From: Bacteroidaceae bacterium
GTDB taxonomy: Bacteria; Bacteroidota; Bacteroidia; Bacteroidales; Bacteroidaceae
Assembly (NCBI GenBank): GCA_017541025.1
Contig: JAFXZY010000005.1
Span: 20,666 to 84,665 of the forward strand
DNA length: 64,000 nucleotides
Direction: 5' to 3'
Shown piece after piece: positions 16,541-25,512 of the stretch. The notes under the pieces were generated by a model that did no database searches, was not told the DNA's origin, and saw only the letters and a list, made by a program, of their open reading frames with translations. The position numbers and the translations under genes were made by a program. The first letter of the stretch is position 1. Each line of letters starts with the position of its first letter.

Positions 16541-17160
16541 CTAAACCCCTTATATGCCAGATATATAACCACAAAGGCACCTAAGGCAATCATTGCGATT
16601 TTTACTTCGTTGCTGTATTCTGCAACTTTGGCATCCAACTGGTCGTACGGAACCACACTTGCCATATAGTAGCCTATTGCAGCCAAGATGCTGTTCCATG
16701 CAGCAGCTCCTAAGCATGTATATAGGATAAACTTGTTCAACTTCATCTTAGCCAATCCTGCAGGGATGCTGATGAGTTGCCTAACGGCAGGTACCAGTCG
16801 GCCTACCAATGTTCCTATAGCTCCGTGGTCATTAAAATATTTCTCAGCCTTCTCCACTTTAGTCTGGTCTATCAGGCACATGTTGCCCAATCTGCTATTA
16901 GCAAACTTATATACCAGCGGGCGTCCCAGTGTGTAAGCCAGCCCGTAATTGATGAGTGCACCTATGAGAGCACCCAGAGTGGCACAAACAACTACCAGAA
17001 ACACATTCATCTCCCCATTGGTGGCGGCAAGATAAGCTGCTGGCGGAACCACTACTTCGCTGGGGAAGGGAATGAAACTGCTCTCTATGGCCATCAGTAG
17101 GGTGATAACCCAATAATTAAGGTGCTCCAAGCACCATGCTATGAAAGGTATACTCTCCAT
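16534..17160 (-). CDS. DedA-family membrane protein
   Basis: A 208-residue polytopic inner-membrane protein of the DedA/SNARE-associated (VTT) family, whose members are linked to lipid-carrier recycling and membrane homeostasis. Visible family signs: the early ESSFIPFPSEVVVPPAA segment near residue 27, the GALINYGLAYTLGRPLVYKF stretch near 65, and the conserved F-x-R-x-x-P equivalent in GTLVGRLVPAVRQLISIPAGLAKM near 117, with C-terminal transmembrane helices (LGAFVVIYLAYKGF). Which substrate it handles is not evident. It sits between a glycosyltransferase (9-base gap) and the barrel protein, in a cell-envelope stretch. Confidence 0.9.
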   Translation of the reverse strand: MESIPFIAWCLEHLNYWVITLLMAIESSFIPFPSEVVVPPAAYLAATNGEMNVFLVVVCATLGALIGALINYGLAYTLGRPLVYKFANSRLGNMCLIDQTKVEKAEKYFNDHGAIGTLVGRLVPAVRQLISIPAGLAKMKLNKFILYTCLGAAAWNSILAAIGYYMASVVPYDQLDAKVAEYSNEVKIAMIALGAFVVIYLAYKGFRK

Positions 17161-17169
17161 TTCGAATGT

Positions 17170-18324
17170 TTATACAAATTTTTTCCTGAATTCTCTTTTA
17201 TTTGTAAAGCGCCACTTTAACCATGCCTGAATGTCCCATAATGGAATCATGGAACAGAAATAGGGTAGTGTCAGGTGGTAGCTTTTAATATCGAATTGCT
17301 TGGTGGTTTTGCGGAAATAAATGTCTCGGATGATATAAATACTAATCCAAAGGGCAGTCAAGATGCCCAAGACTATTTCATTCTGAAGCCAAAGTAAACA
17401 ACAAACGATGGTTGATAAAGTGAAAAGTAAGGGAAGGAATACCTTTATGGCATACCATGTTCTGTAAAGACACTTGTATGTGGTATGTCTTCGCGTTTCC
17501 ATAAAGAAGACCTCTTCCTGTGGCCACGTGTGGGGCAAGGGATTGTCTTGCAGGAGTATTGCTTTCCTGCCTATGGAAACAGCACATTGCTGGCGTGAGA
17601 TGTTTTTGTTGACAAGCAGTGTTGCCGCCCCAACTTGCAACTTTGAATCAGAAGCAAATCCGTTATGTTCAAAGAAGTAATCTTTGCGGTATGCTAATAT
17701 GGTATCATCTGCTCTGTAAGGATGGTGATTAGTGGCAAACGGAAGCCACAGCATCTGTTGCCACAGGCGGAAGAATTGGCGCTTCTTCATCATCCAACTG
17801 TTGCCTTGGACATATTTGGTGAATCCTATGATGGCATTCTTGCCTTGTAGCTCAGTATTCATGAAATTTAGTAGCCATTCTCCTGTTTCAGGGTAACAGT
17901 CGGCCTGAGTAAATACTACCCATTCGTTACAGGCCGTCTTCATGCCCAACGTCATGGCCAAACGTTGCATACTGATATCTCTGGCCGATGCAGGAATGGA
18001 TGAATGACTGAGATGCAGGTATGCTGCCTCCATTTCCTCTAACAGTTTTAGCGTATCATCAGAACTATGTATGTCAACAACGATTACCTGATAATCAGCT
18101 GGATAATGCTGTTCGAGGAATAGGGGGAGATGCTTGCGTAACTTGTCGGCTTCTTCCTGCGCTACAATAACAACAGCTACACTGGGGAGTGATGTATTCT
18201 TAATGCTTTCTGTGCTCTGTATGCGACCAATCTTACCCAACCTGGCATAATGGAGCATTAGTATTATGGAGATTATCCACAATACGGCATTTACACATAG
18301 CATTATGACTGCTGTTCCTAACAT
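17170..18324 (-). CDS. Membrane-bound family 2 glycosyltransferase
   Basis: A 384-residue GT2 protein with one N-terminal transmembrane helix (residues 4-24), a cytoplasmic GT-A domain (VAVVIVAQEEADKLRKHL near 50, VIVVDIHSSDDTL near 80, FTQADCYPETGEWL near 136) and two or three C-terminal helices (about 295-345). The A-D-C in TQADCYPE stands where a D-x-D type motif is expected, so the metal site is slightly unusual. Donor and product are unknown. The gene follows lysA with a six-base gap and is followed by dedA, suggesting an envelope-glycan or lipid-linked role. Confidence 0.8.
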   Translation of the reverse strand: MLGTAVIMLCVNAVLWIISIILMLHYARLGKIGRIQSTESIKNTSLPSVAVVIVAQEEADKLRKHLPLFLEQHYPADYQVIVVDIHSSDDTLKLLEEMEAAYLHLSHSSIPASARDISMQRLAMTLGMKTACNEWVVFTQADCYPETGEWLLNFMNTELQGKNAIIGFTKYVQGNSWMMKKRQFFRLWQQMLWLPFATNHHPYRADDTILAYRKDYFFEHNGFASDSKLQVGAATLLVNKNISRQQCAVSIGRKAILLQDNPLPHTWPQEEVFFMETRRHTTYKCLYRTWYAIKVFLPLLFTLSTIVCCLLWLQNEIVLGILTALWISIYIIRDIYFRKTTKQFDIKSYHLTLPYFCSMIPLWDIQAWLKWRFTNKREFRKKFV

Positions 18325-18330
18325 TATTTA

Positions 18331-19506
18331 TTATATATCCTCTGTGGTATATCCTACGGGAAGACTTCTGCAGTTGTACTGGCTTGCCATAATTTCTCCG
18401 TATGCACCGGCAGAGCGCAAGGCCAGTAAATCTCCACGTTTGGTGGCATTCATACTATAATCCTTTACAAATACATCGCTACTCTCGCAGATTGGACCTA
18501 CCACATCATAGGTTTCTTCTGCTTCATTACTGGTAAGGTTGTCAATCTTGTGGAACGCATCGTACAGAGCGGGGCGGATAAGATCGGTCATACCTGCATC
18601 CACAATGGCAAACTGCTTGGTGGCTGCCTTCTTGACATACAGACATTTGGTGATAAGAGAACCACACTGAGCTACTACGGCACGTCCCAATTCGAAGTGC
18701 AGATGCTGGCCAGGACGTAGTTTCAGATATTTTGCATAAGTGTCGAAGTATGCCTTGAAATTGGGAATGGGCTGTCCGTCTGGGTCCTGATAGGAGATAC
18801 CCAGTCCGCCTCCCACATTAATATTCCTGACGTTACGGATGCCATTCTGTTCCAGACGGTCCTGTAGTTCGTTTATTCTGTTGGAGAGTACTATAAAGTT
18901 ATCCATCTCCAATATCTGGCTTCCGATGTGGAAGTGCAGACCTACAAACTCCACGTTCTTCATCTCATTAGCCAGCGTGATTACTTTCTCCATATCCTCC
19001 ATGGCAATGCCAAACTTGTTTTCAGCCAGGCCTGTGGTGATGTTGGCGTGTGTGTCAGCTCCTACATTGGGATTGATGCGGAAGCTCACCTTAGCCACTT
19101 TCTGCATTCCAGCGGCAATCTCGTTGATAACCTCCAACTCAGGAATACTTTCCACATTGAAGTACTGAATGCCAACCTTCAGACCCAGTTCTATCTCCCA
19201 GTCACTTTTCCCGACACCAGCGAAAACAATTTCTGAGGCAGGGAATCCGGCATTCAGACAAGCCTGAATCTCACCGCCACTTACGCAGTCGGCTCCAAAG
19301 CCAGCCTTTGTGATATGACTAAGCACTTTGGGATTAGTACAAGCCTTTACTGCATAATGCAGGTGATAGCCCTCGTGCTGTTCGGTCTCTTTTTTAATTG
19401 CTTGCAAAGTTTTGTCAAGCAGTTCCGTATCATAATAGTAGAATGGTGTCCTAATAGAACGGAACTTCTCTACCAGGACGGTGTTATCCTTTAATAAATT
19501 TTTCAT
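18331..19506 (-). CDS. lysA: Diaminopimelate decarboxylase
   Basis: PLP-dependent fold-III decarboxylase that turns meso-diaminopimelate into lysine, the last step of the pathway. The Schiff-base lysine is K54 in HYAVKACTNP; further motifs are GFGADCVSGGE near 78, VGLHFHIGSQI near 192, the phosphate-binding INVGGGLGISY near 230, ELGRAVVAQCGSL near 277 and the substrate Cys/Glu motif GPICESSDVF near 345. Length 391 is slightly short but complete. It follows lysC after 25 bases, so aspartate kinase and the final lysine enzyme share a transcript. Confidence 0.95.
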   Translation of the reverse strand: MKNLLKDNTVLVEKFRSIRTPFYYYDTELLDKTLQAIKKETEQHEGYHLHYAVKACTNPKVLSHITKAGFGADCVSGGEIQACLNAGFPASEIVFAGVGKSDWEIELGLKVGIQYFNVESIPELEVINEIAAGMQKVAKVSFRINPNVGADTHANITTGLAENKFGIAMEDMEKVITLANEMKNVEFVGLHFHIGSQILEMDNFIVLSNRINELQDRLEQNGIRNVRNINVGGGLGISYQDPDGQPIPNFKAYFDTYAKYLKLRPGQHLHFELGRAVVAQCGSLITKCLYVKKAATKQFAIVDAGMTDLIRPALYDAFHKIDNLTSNEAEETYDVVGPICESSDVFVKDYSMNATKRGDLLALRSAGAYGEIMASQYNCRSLPVGYTTEDI

Positions 19507-19513
19507 TATGGTC

Positions 19514-19542
19514 TTAATTATGAATTGAGAATCATGAATTAA
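19514..19542. repeat. AATTATGAATT-type spacer repeat at the lysC end
   Basis: TTAATTATGAATTGAGAATC followed by ATGAATTAAA fills the lysC-lysA gap and overlaps the last LysC codons (F-N-S-stop). Near-identical text is at 33304-33340 and 60385-60418. Confidence 0.7.
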
Positions 19543-20851
19543 ACAAGGTTTTACTCAATGCCTGCAGTGTACGCTTTTTGTCCTCAGCCTTGACCAGGAA
19601 AGAAATGTTGTGGTTAGAGCCACCATAGCTGATCATACGTACAGGAATATCTTTCAGAGCCTCGCAAGCTATTGTCTCAAATCCTACATTGTCAGAATCC
19701 AGGTCGCCCACCACGCATACAATGGTCATGTTCTTATCTATGCTTACCGTGCCATATTTCCTTAGGTTGTCAAGGATATCTGTAAGATGTGTTGAATTAT
19801 CAATGGTTACAGATACTCCCACCTCGCTGGTACAAATCATATCCACGCTGGTTTTGTAGGTCTCGAATATCTCAAATACCTTTCTCAGGAAACCATAGGC
19901 CAAAAGCATGCGGCTACTGGTAATCTGAATGCAGATATTGTTGTCTCGTGCAGCTACTGCCTTAATCTTTCCTTTTTGGAACTCATTGTTGATGATGGTA
20001 CCTGGAGCCTCTGGAGCCATTGTGTTCAACAGGCGAACGGGAACACCGGCAAATTTGGCTGGTTGAATACAAGTGGGGTGAAGAATCTTGGCACCGAAAT
20101 AAGCTAATTCGGCTGCTTCCTCAAAGTGCAACTGGCGTACAGGCTCTGTATTCTCCACAACACGGGGGTCGTTGTTGTGCATGCCGTCAATATCTGTCCA
20201 AATCTGAATCTCTTCAGCTTGGATGGCAGCACCTAAGAGGCAGGCAGTGTAGTCAGAACCTCCTCTGAGCAGATTGTCTATTTCTCCGTAAGCGTTACGG
20301 CAAATATACCCTTGTGTGATGTATATCTGATATCCGTTATTCTCCTTCAGTAGGGCATTGCTCTTTTCTTTAATATACAGGAAGTCTGGTTCGGCATTCT
20401 TGTCGGTCCTTACCATATCCAATGCATTCAGCAGTATAGCCTTTATTCCACATTCTTTCAGGTAGTTGGTAATCATATTGGTACTTATGATTTCACCCTG
20501 AGCCAGAATCACCTTTTCCTCGAAGGAGGTAAAGTGAACTTTGGTAAAGGAACGCAAATAGTTGAATTCTTCACGAATGAAGGTTTCTGTTAGCTGCTTG
20601 AACTCATCAGTTTTGTATAAATCCTGAATATGCTGAATATACTTCTGTTCCAGTCTGTTGATGAGTGTGTTGGCACCTTCGGGGTTTTTCTTATAAAGAT
20701 AGTCTGATATTTCAACGAGCGTATTTGTAGTGCCTGACATAGCAGACAATACTACCAGTTTAGATTCACCATCAGCTGTAATCAGCTTAGAAACTTCTTG
20801 CATTCTTTGTGGGGTACCTACGGATGTACCACCAAATTTCAGTACTTTCAT
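19532..20851 (-). CDS. lysC: Aspartate kinase (monofunctional)
   Basis: Phosphorylates aspartate, the entry to lysine, threonine and methionine synthesis. The kinase domain begins KVLKFGGTSVG and includes VVLSAMSGTTN near residue 33 and LLRGGSDYTACLLGAA near 193, with the WTDIDGMHNNDPR segment near 218. Two ACT domains fill about residues 300-439 and imply feedback control by lysine or threonine. No homoserine dehydrogenase domain is fused. The last residues (F-N-S) come from the AATTCATGA spacer repeat, so the native C-terminus may be slightly altered. It lies 14 bases after ftsE. Confidence 0.95.
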   Translation of the reverse strand: MKVLKFGGTSVGTPQRMQEVSKLITADGESKLVVLSAMSGTTNTLVEISDYLYKKNPEGANTLINRLEQKYIQHIQDLYKTDEFKQLTETFIREEFNYLRSFTKVHFTSFEEKVILAQGEIISTNMITNYLKECGIKAILLNALDMVRTDKNAEPDFLYIKEKSNALLKENNGYQIYITQGYICRNAYGEIDNLLRGGSDYTACLLGAAIQAEEIQIWTDIDGMHNNDPRVVENTEPVRQLHFEEAAELAYFGAKILHPTCIQPAKFAGVPVRLLNTMAPEAPGTIINNEFQKGKIKAVAARDNNICIQITSSRMLLAYGFLRKVFEIFETYKTSVDMICTSEVGVSVTIDNSTHLTDILDNLRKYGTVSIDKNMTIVCVVGDLDSDNVGFETIACEALKDIPVRMISYGGSNHNISFLVKAEDKKRTLQALSKTLFNS

Positions 20852-20865
20852 TTTGTATATGGTCT

Positions 20866-21525
20866 TTATTTTATAAGTTCGTTATTTTGACATTTGTATA
20901 CTGTCCCAGGGAAGTAATCTATCCATTGCCAGTTGTGGGTACTCATCACGATGGCTGTATTCTTCTGTCTTCTGATTTCATCCAATAGAGCCAGAATAAG
21001 TTCACCGTTATCTGCATCAAGGTTACCCGTTGGCTCATCGGCAAGAATTACTTTGGGGTTGTTCAGCAGTGCACGCGCAATACCTATACGCTGTTGTTCT
21101 CCACCGCTTAGTTCAAAGATGAAGTTGTCTATTTTATCCTCCATTCTCACTTGCTTCAGTACCTCCTGGATTCTTTCTACGCGTTCTGCTTTCTTTTTCC
21201 AACCTGTGGCTTTCAGTACGAAGTTCAGGTTCTCAAATACGGTGCGGTCTGTAAGCAGTTGGAAGTCCTGAAAGACAATGCCCATCTCCCTACGTAAAGC
21301 AGGTTGCTGTGAGGTCTTGAACTTGAGCATATTATAGCCCAGCACAGTGGCCTCTTCTCCTTGGCAGGGAAGCTGTGCATAGAAGGTCTTCAGGAGTGAA
21401 GACTTACCGCTTCCTACCTGTCCTACAAGATACACCATCTCACCCTCCTCAACAGTTAGGTTCACGTTTCTGAGAACTTGGTGTTCGCCCTGGAATACGT
21501 TTATGTTCTTATAGTTTATTATCAT
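20866..21525 (-). CDS. ftsE: FtsE-like ABC transporter ATPase
   Basis: A 219-residue ATPase of the FtsE/LolD type. Walker A is GQVGSGKSSLLK near residue 35, the signature LSGGEQQRIGIARAL near 142, Walker B VILADEPTGNLD near 162, and the H-loop MSTHNWQW near 197. In the FtsEX complex this ATPase activates cell-wall hydrolases at the division site. The partner ftsX is not next to it here; upstream is hisIE and downstream lysC. The FtsE name rests on the family resemblance; a LolD-like or other three-component exporter ATPase is the alternative. Confidence 0.85.
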   Translation of the reverse strand: MIINYKNINVFQGEHQVLRNVNLTVEEGEMVYLVGQVGSGKSSLLKTFYAQLPCQGEEATVLGYNMLKFKTSQQPALRREMGIVFQDFQLLTDRTVFENLNFVLKATGWKKKAERVERIQEVLKQVRMEDKIDNFIFELSGGEQQRIGIARALLNNPKVILADEPTGNLDADNGELILALLDEIRRQKNTAIVMSTHNWQWIDYFPGTVYKCQNNELIK

Positions 21526-21526
21526 C

Positions 21527-21548
21527 GGTTATCGGTTAGGGGTTATCG
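21527..21548. repeat. Spacer repeat (GGTTATCGGTTA type)
   Basis: GGTTATCGGTTAGGGGTTATCG fills most of the 35-base gap between hisIE and ftsE and resembles the GTTATCG and ATAGGTT units found elsewhere in the window. Confidence 0.5.
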
Positions 21549-21560
21549 TGGTGGGGCTTT

Positions 21561-22175
21561 TTAATGTTTCTTCCACCCCGGGTTATGTCGTTCTGCCAGT
21601 TCGGCAGCCATATCCTCTATGCGCAAGCCTTTGCTGGTAAGTAATACTATCAGGTGGTACAGCATATCAGAGCCTTCGTAGATGAGCCGGTCGTTGGTGC
21701 CGTTGGTAGCCTCAATTACTAATTCCAGTGCTTCTTCGCCCACCTTCTGCGCCATGCGGTTCAGGCCATCTTTAAACAGACTGGTGGTATAGCTTCCTTC
21801 AGGCATTTCCTTGTAGCGAGTTTCTATGAAGTCGCTCAGCTCCGAGAGGAAGAGTAGAGGATTCTTCTCGTTCTTCTCGCCCCAGCAAGTATCTGTTCCG
21901 GTATGGCAGGTAGGGCCGTCAGGATGAACGGTTATGAGAAGTGTATCCTCGTCGCAGTCGTTCTTAATATCCACTACATGCAGATAGTTACCGCTTGTTT
22001 CGCCCTTTGTCCACAGGCATTGTCTTGAACGACTGTAGAAAGTTACCAGTCCTGATTCCTTTGTCTTGTCAAAGGCCTCTTGGTTCATGTAACCAAGCAT
22101 CAGCACATTCTTTGTGGTTGCATCCTGAATGATGGCAGGTACCAATCCTCCACATTTCTGATAGTCAATCTTCAT
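21561..22175 (-). CDS. hisIE: Bifunctional phosphoribosyl-AMP cyclohydrolase / phosphoribosyl-ATP pyrophosphatase
   Basis: Fusion of the second and third histidine-pathway enzymes. Residues about 1-110 are HisI, with [38 protein letters not shown] and the metal-binding [11 protein letters not shown] and [12 protein letters not shown]. Residues about 115-204 are HisE, an all-helical pyrophosphatase with [27 protein letters not shown] place the start at ATG 22175 because it overlaps the hisF stop as ATGA; a longer open frame running upstream to 22313 lies within hisF and is not family-like. Last his gene of this cluster. Confidence 0.96.
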   Translation of the reverse strand: MKIDYQKCGGLVPAIIQDATTKNVLMLGYMNQEAFDKTKESGLVTFYSRSRQCLWTKGETSGNYLHVVDIKNDCDEDTLLITVHPDGPTCHTGTDTCWGEKNEKNPLLFLSELSDFIETRYKEMPEGSYTTSLFKDGLNRMAQKVGEEALELVIEATNGTNDRLIYEGSDMLYHLIVLLTSKGLRIEDMAAELAERHNPGWKKH

Positions 22176-22927
22176 AATCTTACGTTTATCTTTTCTGCTC
22201 TTAAATATTCTTTTAACTCGGGTATTCCTATCTCGCCAAAATGGAACACGCTGGCAGCCAGTGCTGCATCTGCATGTCCTATGGCAAAGGCATCGCGGAA
22301 ATGTTCCATGCACCCTGCACCGCCGCTGGCTATGACAGGAATGGAAAGTTCTTCTGCCAATCTTGCTAATGCTTCGTTGGCAAAGCCTGCCTTCACCCCA
22401 TCGTGGTTCATGCTGGTAAACAGAATCTCCCCGGCTCCTCGCTGGTTGGCCTCACGTGCCCAGTCAAACAGGTTGTGTTCTGTAGGAATACGGCCACCGT
22501 TCAAATAGCACGTCCATCCGTTTTCGTCGAGCCGTGCATCAATGGCAACCACACAAACCTGACTGCCAAAGTTGTATGCTATCTCATCTATGAGGTTTGG
22601 ATTACGGATAGCTGCACTGTTGATGCTCACCTTATCTGCTCCAGCTGAAAGCATCTTTTCTACGTCGTGCAGTTCGCTGATTCCCCCACCTACGGTAAAG
22701 GGTATACTTATCTCAGCAGCAACACGTTGTACCATGTCAGTGAAAGTCTTTCTTCCCTCATGACTGGCTGTAATATCCAGGAACACCAACTCGTCAGCTC
22801 CTTGTTCGCTGTAGGCGCGTCCCAACTCTACGGGGTCGCCGGCCTGTCTCAAGTTCACAAAGTTTGTTCCCTTTACGGTCTGCCCGTCTTTAACGTCCAA
22901 ACAAGGTATGATTCGTTTCGCTAACAT
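22172..22927 (-). CDS. hisF: Imidazole glycerol phosphate synthase, cyclase subunit
   Basis: TIM-barrel subunit that uses ammonia from HisH to convert PRFAR into imidazole-glycerol phosphate and AICAR. Key parts: [21 protein letters not shown] at the start, with catalytic D11 in [15 protein letters not shown] near 75; [13 protein letters not shown] near 126, holding the second catalytic Asp; and the phosphate loop [10 protein letters not shown] near 220. Length 251 is standard. It overlaps hisA by seven bases and hisIE by four, so the four genes hisHAFIE are translationally coupled. Confidence 0.97.
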   Translation of the reverse strand: MLAKRIIPCLDVKDGQTVKGTNFVNLRQAGDPVELGRAYSEQGADELVFLDITASHEGRKTFTDMVQRVAAEISIPFTVGGGISELHDVEKMLSAGADKVSINSAAIRNPNLIDEIAYNFGSQVCVVAIDARLDENGWTCYLNGGRIPTEHNLFDWAREANQRGAGEILFTSMNHDGVKAGFANEALARLAEELSIPVIASGGAGCMEHFRDAFAIGHADAALAASVFHFGEIGIPELKEYLRAEKINVRL

Positions 22928-23649
22928 GTCTGAGGATACTTTTTAATCAGTTCTTTTAAGTCGATACGTCCTTCGTATATCGCTTTCCCAAATACTACGG
23001 CTGGGATTCCAACTTCTTGTAGTGCCTCAATATCTTCTATGCAACTTACGCCTCCGCTGGCAATAAGGTGGCAAGAAGGGTGGGCCTTCATCACCTGCTT
23101 GTACAAGTCTATGGCTGGTCCTTGCAGCATGCCGTCCTTGCTAATCTCTGTGCAAAGCACATTACGTGTGCCTGCCTGCATGTAGCGGGTCAGAAAATCG
23201 GGGAGTTCTACGTTGCTGTCTTCTTTCCATCCGTTTATGCTTACCTTTCCGTTCCTGACATCAGCACCTAAGATCAGGTGTTCGGCTCCGTATTTCTGCA
23301 ACCATTCCAGATAGAGTTCGGGGTTGGTTACGGCTATGCTGCCAGCTGTTACCAAAGTGGCACCAGCCTCGTATGCTTTTTTCAGGTCGTCTTCTGTCTT
23401 CACGCCACCACCGAAGTCAATGGTGAGACTCGTTGCTTGTGTAATGGCTCTCAGTGTGGCATCGTTTACCACATGCTTGCTCTTGGCTCCGTCCAAGTCA
23501 ACCACATGCAGACGCTTAAAGCCCAGTTGTTCAAATTCCTTAGCCATGCTCACAGGGTCGCCATACTCTTTCTTGGTAGCGTAGTCACCCTTGGTCAGGC
23601 GTACACACTTACCGTCAATTATGTCTATGGCAGGAATCAGTTCTATCAT
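22921..23649 (-). CDS. hisA: ProFAR isomerase
   Basis: TIM-barrel isomerase that opens the ribose ring of ProFAR to give PRFAR, the substrate of HisF-HisH. Catalytic Asp in [18 protein letters not shown] (D8) and the second Asp in [19 protein letters not shown] near residue 127; phosphate loops [12 protein letters not shown] near 78 and [13 protein letters not shown] near 195. Length 242 is standard. The start overlaps the hisH stop by four bases. HisA and HisF are ancient duplicates of one half-barrel, and their adjacency is usual. Confidence 0.97.
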   Translation of the reverse strand: MIELIPAIDIIDGKCVRLTKGDYATKKEYGDPVSMAKEFEQLGFKRLHVVDLDGAKSKHVVNDATLRAITQATSLTIDFGGGVKTEDDLKKAYEAGATLVTAGSIAVTNPELYLEWLQKYGAEHLILGADVRNGKVSINGWKEDSNVELPDFLTRYMQAGTRNVLCTEISKDGMLQGPAIDLYKQVMKAHPSCHLIASGGVSCIEDIEALQEVGIPAVVFGKAIYEGRIDLKELIKKYPQTC

Positions 23650-24281
23650 AGTTCCAGAAAGTTCTTAATGATACGTTCTCCTACGCTTCCGCTTTTTTCC
23701 GGATGGAATTGGGTAGCATAGAAATTATCCTTGTGCAAGGCTGCACTGAAGGGCAGAATGTAATGCGTGGTAGCAATGGTCTGAGTGCATACGGGAACAT
23801 AAAAGCTGTGTACGAAGTAAACAAATTCACCTTCTGCGAATCCCTTAAATAGCCCGCTATCTAAAAGATGGGATTCTTCATTCTTCACTTTTAATTCTTC
23901 ATTTTTCGCAAAGTGCAACTGGTTCCATCCCATGTGAGGTACCTTGTCCTCATGTTTCTGAGGCTGAAAGCGCAGTACATCGGCATCAAAGATGCCCAGG
24001 CATTCGGTATTTCCCTCCTCACTATGCTTGCACATCAATTGCTGACCGATGCAAATGCCAAGGATAGGGTTCTTAAGGTCGGTGATAACCTTATCCAACC
24101 CATGCTCCCTAAGGTATCTCATAGCGTTGCTTGCCTCTCCCTGACCAGGGAACAGCACTTTGTCAGCTCGCTGCAGTTCCTCAGGATTGTCTGTAAGAAT
24201 GGGGTTTACGCCAAGCCTTTGAAGAGCGTGGATAACAGAATATATGTTTCCTGCGTTGTATTTAACTACTGCAACATTCAT
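23646..24281 (-). CDS. hisH: Imidazole glycerol phosphate synthase, glutaminase subunit, with repeat-derived insert
   Basis: Class I glutamine amidotransferase that feeds ammonia to HisF. The nucleophile is C77 in LGICIGQQL, and the His-Glu pair lies in YATQFHPEKSG near the C-terminus; the oxyanion region is in FPGQGEASNAM. Residues about 126-137 (KNEELKVKNEES) are an insert between the conserved VPHMGWNQL and the LFKGFAEGEFVYFVHSF segment. It is encoded by AAAAATGAAGAATTAAAAG followed by TGAAGAATGAAGAA-like text, matching the spacer repeats of this genome, and keeps the frame. First gene of the hisHAFIE cluster, behind a full promoter at 24302-24332. Confidence 0.96.
   Translation of the reverse strand: MNVAVVKYNAGNIYSVIHALQRLGVNPILTDNPEELQRADKVLFPGQGEASNAMRYLREHGLDKVITDLKNPILGICIGQQLMCKHSEEGNTECLGIFDADVLRFQPQKHEDKVPHMGWNQLHFAKNEELKVKNEESHLLDSGLFKGFAEGEFVYFVHSFYVPVCTQTIATTHYILPFSAALHKDNFYATQFHPEKSGSVGERIIKNFLEL
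23871..23906. repeat. Spacer-type repeat inside the hisH coding region
   Basis: Within hisH, on the minus strand, lies a GAAGAATTAAAAGTGAAGAA-type stretch of about 36 bases, a multiple of three. It looks like the AGTGAAAAATTAAAAG spacer sequence at 13463-13485 rather than gene sequence. Confidence 0.55.
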
Positions 24282-24301
24282 CTTTTTACACTTTGAGTTT
24301 G

Positions 24302-24332
24302 CAAAGGTACGAATAAACGAGCGGATAGCAAA
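24302..24332 (-). promoter_or_regulatory. Promoter of the hisHAFIE run
   Basis: Minus strand TTTG (24329-24332), 19 bases, TACCTTTG (24302-24309): a full Bacteroidetes promoter 21 bases ahead of the hisH ATG. Because no terminator is visible until 15333, it could drive ten genes. Confidence 0.7.
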
Positions 24333-24424
24333 AAGAAATGCTAATTTATTTTTCTTTCCCTAGTGAAAGTTCTTTCGAATGCAATTCAAAGGTTCGTATA
24401 ATTGTGAGATTATCAAAATAAAAT

Positions 24425-24461
24425 GCAAAAAAAAACCACCGTTGTTTTGTTGCGGTGGTTT
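24425..24461 (-). terminator. Intrinsic terminator after the sugar nucleotidyltransferase gene
   Basis: AAACCACCG (24433-24441) and CGGTGGTTT (24453-24461) form a 9-pair stem; on the minus strand it is followed by a run of T (the A-run from 24427). It ends the gene that stops at 24484. Confidence 0.85.
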
Positions 24462-24483
24462 CGGTTAAAAAAAATGTAATATG

Positions 24484-25398
24484 TTAGAACATCTGGTCGG
24501 GGTACTGACCATCTGCGTGCAACTTGGCAAGTTTGGCTACTACTTCGGGACGATCCTCGGGGTAGGTTACACCAAACCATTTGCTGGTGGTGGGTAAAAC
24601 CTCGCAGGTTGCCTCGTCTCTCTTAATCAGGTTGTCTACCATCAGAGGAATGAAGAACTCGGCCTTCAGGTTCTCCTGATTCTTGGGATCGGAGAGGAAC
24701 TGCTTGAAGTACTCCTCGCTGTAGGTGAAGTAGTCGGGGGTGAAGCCCCAGAAGTTCATACTGCAGGGAGTGTTGTCGGGAATGGATACCCACTTGTCGT
24801 TCTCGTCGAGATATTGAACAACTCCATCGTGGCGCTCTATCTTAGTACGCTCAACAACGCTGGTGAGGAAGTGAGTCTTCTCGTCGTTCTCGCAGATACC
24901 ACGACTAACAGTACCGCTTTCGCTCAACGTGTTACTTACACTGAATCCTACCATAGCATACTTGCCCTTGCTGCCATCAGGAAGTTCAGAGAGGAATTTA
25001 CCCATTACCATGAAGGCGTCGCGATCATAGAAGTCGTCGCAGTTCAGAACGGCAAATGGCTCCTTAATGATGTCCTTACCCATGAGAACGGCGTGGTTGG
25101 TTCCCCAAGGCTTTTGGCGTCCTTCGGGTACAGTAAAACCTTCAGGCAGTGCATCAAGGCTCTGGAAGCAGAGCTCGCAGGGTACATGCCCTTCATATTT
25201 GGCAAGAATCTGGGTGCGGAACTGCTCCTCAAAGTCCTTGCGGATTACCCATACAATCTTACCAAATCCAGCCTGAATAGCATCATAGATGCTGTAGTCC
25301 ATAATACTTTGTCCCTGAGGACCTAATGTGTCTAATTGCTTTAGACCACCGTATCGGCTTCCCATTCCGGCAGCCAGAAGAAACAATGTGGGTTTCAT
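24484..25398 (-). CDS. Sugar-phosphate nucleotidyltransferase
   Basis: A 304-residue nucleotidyltransferase of the NTP_transferase fold, making an NDP-sugar from a sugar 1-phosphate. The nucleotide loop is LFLLAAGMGSRYGGLKQL at the N-terminus (G-x-G-S/T-R...K), followed by PWGTNHAVLMG near residue 97 and the metal motif LNCDDFYDRDAF near 114. ATG 25398 is chosen because the loop should begin a few residues from the start; the open frame extends 15 codons further upstream but those residues match nothing. The gene stands alone between a terminator and a -7 box (25441-25448). The sugar (glucose, N-acetylglucosamine or other) is not resolved. Confidence 0.88.
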   Translation of the reverse strand: MKPTLFLLAAGMGSRYGGLKQLDTLGPQGQSIMDYSIYDAIQAGFGKIVWVIRKDFEEQFRTQILAKYEGHVPCELCFQSLDALPEGFTVPEGRQKPWGTNHAVLMGKDIIKEPFAVLNCDDFYDRDAFMVMGKFLSELPDGSKGKYAMVGFSVSNTLSESGTVSRGICENDEKTHFLTSVVERTKIERHDGVVQYLDENDKWVSIPDNTPCSMNFWGFTPDYFTYSEEYFKQFLSDPKNQENLKAEFFIPLMVDNLIKRDEATCEVLPTTSKWFGVTYPEDRPEVVAKLAKLHADGQYPDQMF

Positions 25399-25440
25399 GT
25401 TTATTTTTGTATTTGTTAATGTTAATAAATTTATTATCGG

Positions 25441-25448
25441 CAAAAGTA
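25441..25448 (-). promoter_or_regulatory. -7 box of the nucleotidyltransferase gene
   Basis: Minus strand TACTTTTG, 43 bases ahead of the chosen ATG at 25398. This would place transcription near the upstream in-frame start and supports the shorter protein. Confidence 0.45.
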
Positions 25449-25512
25449 CAATAAATTTATGAATTTCAGTCTATTTGGATTAAAAAATGTTCCTTCTTTT
25501 ATCCGTTTTGGC

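Noticed and set aside
22176-22313. N-terminal extension of hisIE by 46 codons
   Set aside because: It lies inside hisF in another frame, is cysteine and arginine rich and unlike HisI, while ATG 22175 forms an ATGA overlap.
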